Positions 8,626 to 17,110 of a stretch of 24,843 bases of DNA are shown in pieces. Under the pieces are notes generated by a model. It did not search any database, was not told the DNA's origin, and saw only the letters and a list, made by a program, of their open reading frames with translations. The stretch lies in contig DCBP01000090.1 of NCBI GenBank assembly GCA_002314055.1, forward strand, positions 1-24,843, given 5' to 3'. The DNA is from Prevotella sp. UBA1104. Lineage in GTDB: Bacteria > Bacteroidota > Bacteroidia > Bacteroidales > Bacteroidaceae. The position numbers and the translations under genes were made by a program. The first letter of the stretch is position 1. Every line of letters begins with the position of its first letter.

Positions 8626-8645
8626 GCTATTCAGTGAAACTGAGT

Positions 8646-10676
8646 TTATTCAGCCACTTCTTTTTCTCTTACTATGATGTTCTTGAACTCGTAAGTAGGA
8701 GCCACAGCGTCAGTGCTCTTGTATACAAATGCGATGTGGACTGTCTTTCCAACGAATTGCGATAGGGATACCGGGTCTACAGTGTAGAAAGTCCATGACG
8801 CACCGTCTGTTCTGCCCGTGATGTTAAGCGTCTCCCATGTAGCAGCATTTACGTCATTGCCGTCGAAGTTTGTGGAAACCTTGACAGAGAGGAAGTCTTC
8901 GATATTGTTGGAGCCGAGGTAATTCATAGCCTCGTCGAACATCAACTCCGGATTCTTGCCTTTCTTCATGTTGAGAGCCGGAGAAACGAGCCAGCTCTCT
9001 GAAGCCGTGTTTGTCTTGTTGGCGTATGCTGAAGCCTTCCATCCATAGGATGTCGTGTTCTGCCATACATAGTTCAGAGTGTTCAGGTTCACGTTGTATA
9101 TTGTGAATCCGCCCTCGTCGCCACAGAGCGTGCTGTTGAGATATGTGCTTATCTGCTCCTCGAATCCGTTTTCTGTCTTGGCGAATGTAGAACTTTCCTT
9201 CTTGTACTCTTTTGACTCTGCCCATCCCTCGGTTGCGCTGAATGTGTATTCTGCAACAGCCAGTGCAGACGAAGACTTGCGGTAAACCACGGCAACCTTC
9301 TGTCCGTCCTCAGCAAACGGATATTCGCGCTGCAAGAGGGTAGGGAAGTAGTTGTTAGGTTTGGCAACAGTATTGGCTCCAATCATGTTGTACCATTCCG
9401 GTTGGGCTGCAATTACCTTTGCTCCGTCGGTAGAATATATTTTCCACTTTCCTTCCACATACTGGTATACCACCGTTTTGTTTGCCCCGTTTGATGCTGC
9501 GCGGGCAGCTCTTGCCTTGGCCTTTGCTGAATTGGTAGCAGAAATAACGTTGGTTACCATGGTATTTACATACTTCTTGTTGTTTGGTGCACCGATGGTA
9601 TAGCCGTATACGATAACGTTCTGACCATTGAGCGAAGCGTCTACCATTCCTTCCGGAACATACGACAGACTGCCCTGTACGGTGGCTCCGTCTACGGCAA
9701 CATTATAGTATGTGCCGTTGATGGTCAGTTTGCCGGTATATGTAACGTATTTCACGTATGGCGCATTGACATAGGCATCTATGTCGGCAGCAGTCAAGGC
9801 TGTAGGATTAGGCTGCTTATAGTTTGGCTCCTTGCCTGCCTTAGTCAAGGTCACCTCGGCAGCATTGGAATACTGCATCAGTCCGGCATACTGTGATGTA
9901 GTTCCGGCAACGGTTACCTCGTCACCAATCTTCACGTCGCTTGTCTTGTAGACAAGAATGTATCCCGTCTTGTCGGTCAAGAGAAAGCCGCGTGCATACA
10001 CGGCACATACGATACCCTTCACTGTATACTCTCCGCCATCGGTATTAGCTACCACGTCGGAAATCTTCGTGTAGCTTTCCTCCGGAGTGTCGCTGCCGCC
10101 GGCAGGTTCAAACTCTTGATAAGCATAGTTGACAGCATATAGATAGCCCTCCTCAGCATCTGGCAGGGCATTGTCGAGTATAGTCTGCATCTTGCCGATA
10201 GTGGCAGGAGTGAGGTAAGTCGCTGATGATTTGCCTTCCCATGCGGTATTGTAGTCGTCTGCGGTCAGAGTGTATTCTCCTGCGAGATTGTTGAAGTCGG
10301 CGAGATACTCCGACTTTCCGCAATACTCGTTGTATGTTACCTTGAACGTAGAGTTAATGTCTGACTCCGGGTATTTGTTTTGCAGGAATGCCGGCAGAAA
10401 ACGGTCGGCAGTAATCATGGTGCCGAAATACTTCTGGTTCGGCAATTTCTGCAAGGCTTCGGTATATGCCGTCGTGCCGGATTCGGCGTCAAGCTTTGCT
10501 GCAAGCTCCTTGTTGGCAGAAAGGTTGGCAATCGTAGAATAGTCGGCATCGGTAAGTTCGATGGCTGCGTTCTTCACGTCGCCAATCTGGTTGCCGAGAT
10601 GAAACTGGTCGTCAAAGTCATCACAAGAGGCAAGTCCCATGAGAGCAACAGCCGACAATAAATATATCTTTTTCAT
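8646..10676 (-). CDS. Surface lipoprotein with OB-fold-like and choice-of-anchor-J-like domains
   Basis: This is a 676-aa predicted lipoprotein. The signal peptide ends in the lipobox LASC with the acylated cysteine at residue 18. The next residues, DDFDD, are acidic, which in Bacteroidetes fits a lipoprotein export signal for display on the cell surface. Around residues 205-380 lies a beta-rich domain (GEYTVKGIVCAVYARGFLLTD, given here as start and end only; GDEVTVAGTTSQY) that looks like the OB-fold/DUF5689 type. The last 140 residues (SESWLVSPALNMK through VHIAFVYKSTDAVAPTYEFKN) resemble a choice-of-anchor J or DUF5017-type beta-sandwich. The gene starts 31 nt after the TonB receptor stop, so the two form an operon and the lipoprotein probably captures or processes the receptor's ligand. 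It is not a SusD homologue. The substrate cannot be told from sequence. Confidence 0.8.
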   Translation of the reverse strand: MKKIYLLSAVALMGLASCDDFDDQFHLGNQIGDVKNAAIELTDADYSTIANLSANKELAAKLDAESGTTAYTEALQKLPNQKYFGTMITADRFLPAFLQNKYPESDINSTFKVTYNEYCGKSEYLADFNNLAGEYTLTADDYNTAWEGKSSATYLTPATIGKMQTILDNALPDAEEGYLYAVNYAYQEFEPAGGSDTPEESYTKISDVVANTDGGEYTVKGIVCAVYARGFLLTDKTGYILVYKTSDVKIGDEVTVAGTTSQYAGLMQYSNAAEVTLTKAGKEPNYKQPNPTALTAADIDAYVNAPYVKYVTYTGKLTINGTYYNVAVDGATVQGSLSYVPEGMVDASLNGQNVIVYGYTIGAPNNKKYVNTMVTNVISATNSAKAKARAARAASNGANKTVVYQYVEGKWKIYSTDGAKVIAAQPEWYNMIGANTVAKPNNYFPTLLQREYPFAEDGQKVAVVYRKSSSALAVAEYTFSATEGWAESKEYKKESSTFAKTENGFEEQISTYLNSTLCGDEGGFTIYNVNLNTLNYVWQNTTSYGWKASAYANKTNTASESWLVSPALNMKKGKNPELMFDEAMNYLGSNNIEDFLSVKVSTNFDGNDVNAATWETLNITGRTDGASWTFYTVDPVSLSQFVGKTVHIAFVYKSTDAVAPTYEFKNIIVREKEVAE

Positions 10677-10707
10677 AATCGATATTCTTATATATTAATA
10701 GGTGTGA

Positions 10708-13407
10708 TTAGAAATTAACCTTCAGTCTTGTGCTGAAAGTGCGTCCGAAGGCATAGAAACCATATATATTATCCTTGTTGGCAGCGCCAGAACGAGGGTT
10801 CCAAACCTTGCCGAGATACTGGTAGTCGAAGAGGTTGTTCACATTTCCGGAGATTGTAGCGTTCAGTCCGGCAATCTTGAACTTGTATGATGCGTTCAGG
10901 TCCACCTGACTTGCGGTAGGGGCCTTCCAAGGGTCGGCAACTGTCGTTTCCTTGCCAAGCGACAGATTGCTTGCGCTAATCTGATAGTAAGCATAGTTGC
11001 GGGCATACAGAGTCCAGTCGGCACCGATACGAATCTGCTTGCCAATCTTCACCGTAGCGCCGAGAGCAGCAGTGGTCTGTGCAGAACCGCCCACGCGGAT
11101 GCCCTTCAGCTTGATAGCCGCCCACTGGTGGTCTTCTGCCATAACGCCGCTTGCCACTTCGCCGTCTTTAGTAAGCGGCTGCCCGTTGGCATCATATACA
11201 TATCCCTTTGCGTTGCTGTCCCACTGCCAGTCGCCGATAGAGAACATTCCGTTGAGGTCGAGCCAGTATAGCGGACTTGCCTTAACCTCGAGTTCGATAC
11301 CCTGGTGGCGAGCGTCAACACCAGTCATGTTGATATATCCGTCTACCTGTGCAGTTCCTACAGACACCTGCTTAGCCATCGTCTTGTCCATCCACTTTGT
11401 CCAGTAAGCGTTCATGTTCACCTGCAGCCACTTTGTGCGGTAGCCGTAGCCGAGTTCGAACGAGAGGACTTTTTCGTTGCGTGCATCCGGGTTAGTAACG
11501 TTGCTCGTAGAAGAAGTGAGGAACACGCCTGTGCTGAACTTAGGAGCGCGGCTTATGTAGCCCATGTTGAAGAAAGCATTGTGGTGCTCGTTGAAATTAT
11601 AGTTCACACCGCCCTTGATAGTTCCGCCGATGTAGCTCTTAGTCTTCGACTTGGCGTGGTCCTTGTCGTAGTAGAGGCGGTCGTAGCGCCAGTAAGAAGT
11701 GTTCGATAGCGATCCGGCGATGAAAGCCGAGAGGTTGTTCTTCGAATATTCGGTTTGGAAGAAGGCACCCTCCTGAATCACGTGTCCGTCGTAGTCGCGG
11801 TACATCACGTCGCCTACACCCAGTTTCTGGTTTACCCAGTCTGGGTTAGAGGCATTCACATTGTTTTCGGCCTTTGCGTTCTGGCGCGAAGAGTCTATAT
11901 AGTATTTACCGTTATAGAGGTCGATAATCTCGTTAGTGTGCACGCCCTTGTATGCGCGGAAGTCAATACCGCCGTAGAAGTCGAAGTTGTTGCCGAGCTT
12001 GGTGTTGTATGTAGAAACCAGTCCGTACCAGTTATGGTAGTTCTTCAGCTTGCCCATTACGAGCATTGATCCGTGTTCGCTCTGCTCGTTGATGTCCTGT
12101 ATTGCGCCGTAGTCGAAGGTTCCGTCTGCGTTGCGGAACTTGGTCTGCAAAACTCCGTAGTTTGCTCCATACCAGTCGGTGTAAGAGTATCCGTAAGTGC
12201 CGTTACCCTGTCCGCTGTATCCGTATCCGCGACCGATAGACATATACAAAACGGTGCTGAGCGACGACTTGTCGTTTATCTGCCACTGGTGGTTCAGGCT
12301 GAACTGTGGCTTGTGGTAAACGTTGTATTCGGCAGTCTTGCGCTGTCCGTTTTTGTCGAAACCGTAGGAAGAGTTGTATTTATGGTCAGTGATACCCCAA
12401 ACTTGCTCCGTCATCTTCCAGTCGGCAAGAGTCAGCGCACCCTTGCGCTGGTAGTGCTCCTGAGGTGCGCCGAAAGCAGTGAACGACAGCTGGTGCTGGT
12501 CGTTGATGCGCTTGGCAATGTTCAGGAAGTATGTATATCCCGTGAAGTCAGTGCCCAGGGCATATCCGTCGCCCCATGTCTTTGATCCGAGCAGAGTCAT
12601 TGCCCATCCGCTCTTCGACATACCGGTAGAAACGGTAAACATCACCTTGTTCATGTTGTCGTTGCCCATGGCATAGTATATCGATCCACCTTTCTTTGCC
12701 TCGAGAGCCTTTGTTATGATGTTGATAGTACCACCTACAGAAGGTGATGAAACCTTAGAGGCTCCCAGTCCGCGTTGGGTCTGCATGGTGCGGGTAACGT
12801 CGGTCAGTCCAGCCCAGTTAGACCAGTAAACGTTCTGGTTCTCCATGTCGTTCATCGGCACACCGTTCACCATCACGGCTATATTGGTATTGTCGAAACC
12901 ACGCATGTAAATCTCCGAGTCGCCGTAGCCGCCACCCTCTTTGTTGGCATGAACGCCAGGTGTAGACTTCAGAATCTCCGGGAATTCCTGTGTTCCGATT
13001 TTCTCTTCGATAAACGACATTGGTACTGATGATACAGCCACAGGAGTCTTGCGTGCCACGGCAATCTGTGATGTTACAATGACATCGCTAAGCGTTCTGC
13101 CGTCGGTTTCAAGCTTTACTGTGCCGAGTTCGCCCTTGCTTCGTGGCGAAGGCTTCACCGTCTTTGTCTTGAATCCGATGTACTGTATCTGTACCGGAGC
13201 ATCAGGTTTTACACCCTTTACAACAAAGACACCGTCGATATCGGTTGCCGCATTGATTCCACCTACGGAGACTGTTGCACCGATAAGAGGTTCGCCGGTT
13301 TCCGCATCAACTACCTTTCCTCTGAGTGTTGACTGAGCAACTGCAGATACTGTGCCAACCATGGCGAGCACTGCTACCAGAAGGAGATGTTTTAGATGAT
13401 TCTTCAT
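10708..13407 (-). CDS. TonB-dependent outer-membrane receptor
   Basis: This 899-aa protein is predicted to import a ligand across the outer membrane using TonB energy. A signal peptide (about residues 1-24, ending SAVAQ) precedes a CarboxypepD_reg-like domain (STLRGKVVDAETGEPLIGAT to about residue 95). A DVIVTSQ stretch could serve as the TonB box. The plug domain follows (STPGVHANKEGGG, EIYMRGFDNTNIAVMVNGVP, SVGGTINIITK), then a 22-strand barrel ending in the aromatic C-terminus TRLKVNF. Its length and the Arg-Gly-Phe plug signature resemble siderophore- or metal-type receptors more than the longer SusC proteins, and no susD follows. The gene heads an operon with the surface lipoprotein. A -7 element TATTTTTG lies at 13458-13451. 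No Fur-box was recognised, so the ligand is undetermined. Confidence 0.92.
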   Translation of the reverse strand: MKNHLKHLLLVAVLAMVGTVSAVAQSTLRGKVVDAETGEPLIGATVSVGGINAATDIDGVFVVKGVKPDAPVQIQYIGFKTKTVKPSPRSKGELGTVKLETDGRTLSDVIVTSQIAVARKTPVAVSSVPMSFIEEKIGTQEFPEILKSTPGVHANKEGGGYGDSEIYMRGFDNTNIAVMVNGVPMNDMENQNVYWSNWAGLTDVTRTMQTQRGLGASKVSSPSVGGTINIITKALEAKKGGSIYYAMGNDNMNKVMFTVSTGMSKSGWAMTLLGSKTWGDGYALGTDFTGYTYFLNIAKRINDQHQLSFTAFGAPQEHYQRKGALTLADWKMTEQVWGITDHKYNSSYGFDKNGQRKTAEYNVYHKPQFSLNHQWQINDKSSLSTVLYMSIGRGYGYSGQGNGTYGYSYTDWYGANYGVLQTKFRNADGTFDYGAIQDINEQSEHGSMLVMGKLKNYHNWYGLVSTYNTKLGNNFDFYGGIDFRAYKGVHTNEIIDLYNGKYYIDSSRQNAKAENNVNASNPDWVNQKLGVGDVMYRDYDGHVIQEGAFFQTEYSKNNLSAFIAGSLSNTSYWRYDRLYYDKDHAKSKTKSYIGGTIKGGVNYNFNEHHNAFFNMGYISRAPKFSTGVFLTSSTSNVTNPDARNEKVLSFELGYGYRTKWLQVNMNAYWTKWMDKTMAKQVSVGTAQVDGYINMTGVDARHQGIELEVKASPLYWLDLNGMFSIGDWQWDSNAKGYVYDANGQPLTKDGEVASGVMAEDHQWAAIKLKGIRVGGSAQTTAALGATVKIGKQIRIGADWTLYARNYAYYQISASNLSLGKETTVADPWKAPTASQVDLNASYKFKIAGLNATISGNVNNLFDYQYLGKVWNPRSGAANKDNIYGFYAFGRTFSTRLKVNF

Positions 13408-13450
13408 AAATAAAAATTTAACTTTTTGTTTTTATTAGTAAATCGTGCTA

Positions 13451-13458
13451 CAAAAATA
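13451..13458 (-). promoter_or_regulatory. Probable -7 element of the TonB receptor operon
   Basis: The minus strand reads TATTTTTG here, matching TAnnTTTG, 44 nt upstream of the ATG at 13407. No clear TTTG stands at the -33 spacing. The rest of 13408-13738 is AT-rich noncoding DNA holding this promoter and the divergent one for the GNAT gene. Confidence 0.5.
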
Positions 13459-13674
13459 CAAATAATGTTTAATACTGCCACCTATTTATTAATAAATATT
13501 TCAGATGTAATGTGTTTTTAACATGTTGGCAGTTTTAATGGGTAATATTTCCGCCCGTCAGTGCAGCAGAACGTGTCTGTTTACGTTTTTGGATTCTATG
13601 CAACCCTTTTGGCGTTTCGCCTAAACGCTTCTCCCGTTCAGCTATCCTGTTTTGCCCTAATTCCCGTCAATAAT

Positions 13675-13705
13675 TTTGTCAGATGGTTTATATTTATTAT
13701 TTTTG
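13675..13705 (+). promoter_or_regulatory. Consensus Bacteroidetes promoter for the GNAT-AraC genes
   Basis: A -33 TTTG at 13675-13678 and a -7 TATTTTTG at 13698-13705 are separated by exactly 19 nt, a perfect match to the Bacteroidetes consensus. The predicted transcription start is about 7 nt later, leaving a leader of some 27 nt before the ATG at 13739. Confidence 0.75.
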
Positions 13706-13738
13706 CATTATCATTTCCAAGGGAAAAACTACTAAACG

Positions 13739-14323
13739 ATGAAGATATACGCAGCAAAGAAAGAACAGACAGAAGAAATTGCCAATCTAATAATGATGGC
13801 AATGACTGACGAATGTTGCCTTTACTATACCGGCAACGGACAAACGCTCGATGACTTCCGAAAGACAATGATTCGTCTTGTTGAGGCAGACAATTCGCAA
13901 TACAGTTATCGCAACACCCTCGTCGCCGTGGCTGACGACGGAAAAGTTATGGGAGCCTGCGTATCATACGACGGAGCTTTGCTCCATACCCTGCGCCAAG
14001 CCTTCATAAATGCCGCATTTAACGACTTCGGCAGGGATTTCAGCAATATGGACGACGAGACACAAAAGGGAGAACTCTATCTCGACAGTCTTGCCGTCTA
14101 TCCGCAATACCGGGGCAAGGGAGTAGCCTCTGCCTTGCTGAGAGCATCAATAGAAAAGGCTCGCAAGATGAATCTTCCGGCTGCCGGACTCCTCGTGGAC
14201 AAGGGAAATCCAAATGCCGAACGCCTTTACAAAGGCATAGGGTTCGAATATGTCGGTGATGCCGTTTGGGGCGGTCATCCGATGCGACATCTGCAATATC
14301 GTATAGATAAAAAGACAAAGTAG
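13739..14323 (+). CDS. GNAT family N-acetyltransferase
   Basis: This 194-aa cytoplasmic protein belongs to the Gcn5-related acetyltransferases, which move an acetyl group from acetyl-CoA to an amine. The acetyl-CoA motif A is clear: LYLDSLAVYPQYRGKGVASALL, where the R-G-K-G-V-A turn holds the pyrophosphate (about residues 118-139). It is followed by the motif B region LVDKGNPNAERLYKGIGFE, with the Asn and Tyr typical of the family. The N-terminus IYAAKKEQTEEIANLIMMA is the usual first strand and helix. The substrate is unknown. The gene has a consensus promoter and its stop lies 22 nt before the AraC regulator start, so the two are probably cotranscribed. Confidence 0.88.
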   Translation: MKIYAAKKEQTEEIANLIMMAMTDECCLYYTGNGQTLDDFRKTMIRLVEADNSQYSYRNTLVAVADDGKVMGACVSYDGALLHTLRQAFINAAFNDFGRDFSNMDDETQKGELYLDSLAVYPQYRGKGVASALLRASIEKARKMNLPAAGLLVDKGNPNAERLYKGIGFEYVGDAVWGGHPMRHLQYRIDKKTK

Positions 14324-14345
14324 TATAAATAAAAGATAAAGCACT

Positions 14346-15221
14346 ATGCAGGAAAGTAAATATCTTGTAGCTACAGAACGTGATGCCATGTGGGGACTTA
14401 CCGTCAGTACGGTAGGCTACGATGAACTGTTGCCCGGCGAACACTATCCTACACCGGGACATGCCGGAGGCTATTATTTCGATGTGGATAAGGGGCGTAC
14501 GTTGGATGAATATCAGATGCTGTATATCGTGGAGGGCGAAGGGGTGTTCTCTTCAGAACATGTAAAAAATCATCCTATCAAGTCTGGTGATATCTTCCTT
14601 CTCTTTCCCAGTGAATGGCATACCTATCATCCTCTGCCCGAATCTTGTTGGAAGAGCTATTGGATAGGCTATAAGGGCAGGAATATGGACGATCGCGTGA
14701 AATACGGTTTCCTTTCGCCCGAGAACCCAATATACCACGTGGGATATTGCCCGGAAATAATCCAGCTCTATGACGGAGCAATGAAGGCAGCCCGCGAGGA
14801 AGCTGCATATTCTCAACAGGTTCTTGCCGGAATAGTGAATAATCTTATCGGAGTGATGTATGCCAAGGAGAGGAACATTATACTTAACCGCGACCGTGCA
14901 AAGGTTGACATCATCAACAAGGCGCGCCTGATTATCCGCGAGAAAATAGAGAGCCGCATCACGATACAGGAGATTGCCGAGCAGCTTGGCATGGGATATT
15001 CCAACTTCCGCAAGCTTTTCAAGGAGTTTGCCGGAGTGTCGCCCGCCCTCTATCAGCAGGAACTGCGACTGCAGAAGGCTAAGGAATTACTCTCTACAAC
15101 AAATATCAGCATAAAGGAGATAGCCTATCAGCTAAATTTTGATTCACCAGACTATTTCTCGAGCAAATTCAAGATGAAAGTAGGATGCAAACCAAGCGAA
15201 TACCGTGAGGCAATGCGCTAA
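14346..15221 (+). CDS. AraC family transcriptional regulator
   Basis: This 291-aa protein has the two-domain AraC layout. An N-terminal cupin-like sensing domain (about residues 1-165) includes ELLPGEHYPTPGHAGGYYF and the IKSGDIFLLFPSEWHTYHP strand-turn-strand. A C-terminal double helix-turn-helix (about 195-291) contains ITIQEIAEQLGMGYSNFRKLF for the first HTH and ISIKEIAYQLNFDSPDYFS for the second, ending in GCKPSEYREAMR. The cupin form is typical of regulators that sense a small ligand such as a sugar. The ligand and targets are unknown. Candidates by position are the downstream secreted paralogues (15360 onwards) and the GNAT gene; rhaD is further away and on the other strand. No intrinsic terminator follows the gene. 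Confidence 0.93.
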   Translation: MQESKYLVATERDAMWGLTVSTVGYDELLPGEHYPTPGHAGGYYFDVDKGRTLDEYQMLYIVEGEGVFSSEHVKNHPIKSGDIFLLFPSEWHTYHPLPESCWKSYWIGYKGRNMDDRVKYGFLSPENPIYHVGYCPEIIQLYDGAMKAAREEAAYSQQVLAGIVNNLIGVMYAKERNIILNRDRAKVDIINKARLIIREKIESRITIQEIAEQLGMGYSNFRKLFKEFAGVSPALYQQELRLQKAKELLSTTNISIKEIAYQLNFDSPDYFSSKFKMKVGCKPSEYREAMR

Positions 15222-15294
15222 AATAAGTGTAAAAGTGATATGCAATATAGTGTTAAATAAGTAAAAAGCGAAACATTCTGTCGCTATTGTTCGT

Positions 15295-15321
15295 TTTGCA
15301 ACAATATTTTGTATATATTTG
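15295..15321 (+). promoter_or_regulatory. Probable promoter for the secreted paralogue genes
   Basis: A -7 TATATTTG lies at 15314-15321, with TTTG at 15295-15298 upstream. The 15-nt spacing is shorter than the usual 19, so the -33 call is weak. The ATG at 15360 follows about 39 nt after the -7 element. Confidence 0.5.
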
Positions 15322-15359
15322 CACCTGAAATTATAAATAAAGAGAAAGACTATAAGTTA

Positions 15360-16568
15360 ATGAAAAGATTCTACTTCGTGATTGCCCTTGCTCTTGCTGC
15401 AGCAACGACATGGGCACAGACAAAGGCTGACGGCACTATGCCGTTTGCCAAGGTAAACTCGTATGCCACCTCCGCACAGACGTTCTCTGCCACCGCAAAA
15501 ACTATTGCCAAAGCATCGACTCTCCCTGATGCTTCGCAGATAATCAGCGAGCAGCCTGAGGGTACACTCTACAAGGCAATGTATCGTGAGTGTACAGCAT
15601 TCAACAATGGTTACCGCAAGGAATACGACGGTATGGCTACCGATATCGTAGTGTCAAAAGACGGCAAGAAGCTGTATATCGGCAACCCGATGGGAGTGAT
15701 GGATACTGGATGGATTGTTGGCGACATCGGTGAGGACGGTATTGTAAGCTTCAACTTCCCACAGGTTATCTACCACCAGGAAGCAAACGAGGCAATGGAT
15801 ATCCCGGAGATTACATACTATGCATGGAACAGCGATGTTGACATGGAGAATTACAAGGTGCCGCTCGCTGCAACACAGACCGTGAAGTTTACTTGGGACG
15901 GAACGACGTTGAAGCAGCAGACTCCAAAGGAGTGTATCTCTATGGGTGATGCAGATGGTAAGTTCAGTGGCTATGGCTCGTCCGACAATGTTATCAGCGT
16001 GATGACGGAAAAACCGGTTACCCTACCGGCTGGCATACAGAGCACGACATACAAGATGGCATATACCGACTATTATACCAAGACGGATATGCAGAAAAAC
16101 GTGAGCGTTGCAATCGACGGCAACGATATTTATCTCGGCAAGTTCTATAACAACTACTGGATCAAGGGAACTATAAACGGCAGTAAAGTTACTTTCCCGA
16201 CTGAACAGTATCTCGGCAGCGAGAAGATCAGCTATGCCAACCATGAGTATTTCTTGGTGTTCGACTCGCAGACATACCAGTCTGTCAACAGCATGGAATT
16301 CGACTACGACAAAGCTGCCGGTACTCTGACGTCTTCGCAGATTCTTGCCGTTAACCAGGGCAAGAAATATGCAGCACTTATTGAGGTATGGATGAACCCT
16401 ACGCTTACCGATGCTCATTTCGTTGTTGCCGCTCCGGCTACTCCGGTTATCGTAAGCGTGATGCCTTATGGGGCAGAGGAGGGTTCAAACGTCGGTGCCA
16501 TGGCTTATCAGCTTAATACTAAAACTGACGACGGACAGGAGTTGAACTCCGACAATATAATATTATAA
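15360..16568 (+). CDS. Secreted protein of an unrecognised paralogous family, N-terminal part (frameshifted)
   Basis: I do not recognise this family. The product starts with a Sec signal peptide (MKRFYFVIALALAAATTWAQ, cleavage after residue 20). The frame stays open upstream to 15309, but the signal peptide fixes the ATG at 15360. The mature part holds two related beta-rich units. One (about residues 95-140) has VVSKDGKKLYIGNP, then TGWIVGDI, then FPQVIY. The other (about 248-286) has VAIDGNDIYLGK, then YWIKGTI, then FPTEQYLG. The same two units occur in the neighbour at 17111. The frame hits TAA at 16566-16568 after NSDNIIL, while the neighbour continues for about 110 more residues. The missing tail is present directly downstream in the +1 frame (16564-17007). 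So this is a broken or frameshifted gene, full length about 548 aa if corrected. Confidence 0.75.
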   Translation: MKRFYFVIALALAAATTWAQTKADGTMPFAKVNSYATSAQTFSATAKTIAKASTLPDASQIISEQPEGTLYKAMYRECTAFNNGYRKEYDGMATDIVVSKDGKKLYIGNPMGVMDTGWIVGDIGEDGIVSFNFPQVIYHQEANEAMDIPEITYYAWNSDVDMENYKVPLAATQTVKFTWDGTTLKQQTPKECISMGDADGKFSGYGSSDNVISVMTEKPVTLPAGIQSTTYKMAYTDYYTKTDMQKNVSVAIDGNDIYLGKFYNNYWIKGTINGSKVTFPTEQYLGSEKISYANHEYFLVFDSQTYQSVNSMEFDYDKAAGTLTSSQILAVNQGKKYAALIEVWMNPTLTDAHFVVAAPATPVIVSVMPYGAEEGSNVGAMAYQLNTKTDDGQELNSDNIIL

Positions 16569-17007
16569 TGTATATCTTGACGGAAAGCTTACCACTTTCT
16601 CATATCCTACATATCAGGCTCTTTCAGCATCTCTGACTGATATTCCTTTCGGATTCTACGACTATTATACGCAGCAGAGTTCGGGAGCTATAGGCTATGA
16701 CTTCGCAGTGTACAACGGTATGCAGTATATCTATTTCTACAACAGCTTCAATACCGTTGGCTTAAAAGCTATGTATATCGACAACGAGACAGGCGCTAAG
16801 TATGAGTCGCCTACTGTTACCTATGATGTAACTACAGGCAATACTACAACCGGCATTTCTGCCACTGCTGCCGACAATGGCACTGTAAAAAGCGTTGTTT
16901 ACCATGATCTTAGCGGTCGCAAGGTGTCGGAGCCTCTGAAGGGTATCTACATGAAGACCGTGGAGTATGCCAACGGCAAGACTTCTACCGTAAAGATTAT
17001 AAAATAA
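16564..17007 (+). pseudogene. C-terminal part of the frameshifted secreted protein
   Basis: This frame continues the 15360 protein after a single-base shift: YNVYLDGKLTTFSYPTYQAL aligns with YNIYLDDELYTFPTSLYAYI of the intact neighbour, and the similarity runs to the stop. It ends with KSVVYHDLSGRKVSEPLKGI and VKIIK, a tail resembling type IX secretion (Por) C-terminal sorting domains: a YDLxGRKV strand, a GIY strand and a terminal VKxxK. The first in-frame ATG is at 16708, inside the conserved region, so separate translation is unlikely. Without this part the upstream product would lack its sorting signal. Confidence 0.7.
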
Positions 17008-17035
17008 TTATGGCGTATTGAGAAAGCAAGAATAT

Positions 17036-17073
17036 AGCCGGGAGTTGCAGCGTAATGCCGACAGCTCTCGGCT
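17036..17073 (+). terminator. Hairpin between the two secreted paralogues
   Basis: AGCCGGGAGTTG (17036-17047) pairs with CAGCTCTCGGCT (17062-17073) over 12 bp with two wobbles. Only three T residues follow before mixed AT sequence, so it may be a weak terminator or an RNA-stability element between the cotranscribed paralogues. Confidence 0.45.
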
Positions 17074-17110
17074 TTCATATTATAAAACCAAGAGAAAAAC
17101 AAATATAATT

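Noticed and set aside
13474..13533. ACTGCCA / TGGCAGT inverted pair between the TonB and GNAT genes
   Set aside because: Seven-base arms 46 nt apart are easily expected by chance and no third copy was noticed.
16566..16570. TAATG stop-start overlap at the frameshift, suggesting translational restart
   Set aside because: The ATG at 16568 is in the third frame, not the frame of the C-terminal part, and meets a stop after about 22 codons.
16551..16572. Programmed ribosomal frameshift
   Set aside because: No slippery heptamer or downstream pseudoknot is evident; an indel in an AT tract is simpler, although this cannot be excluded.
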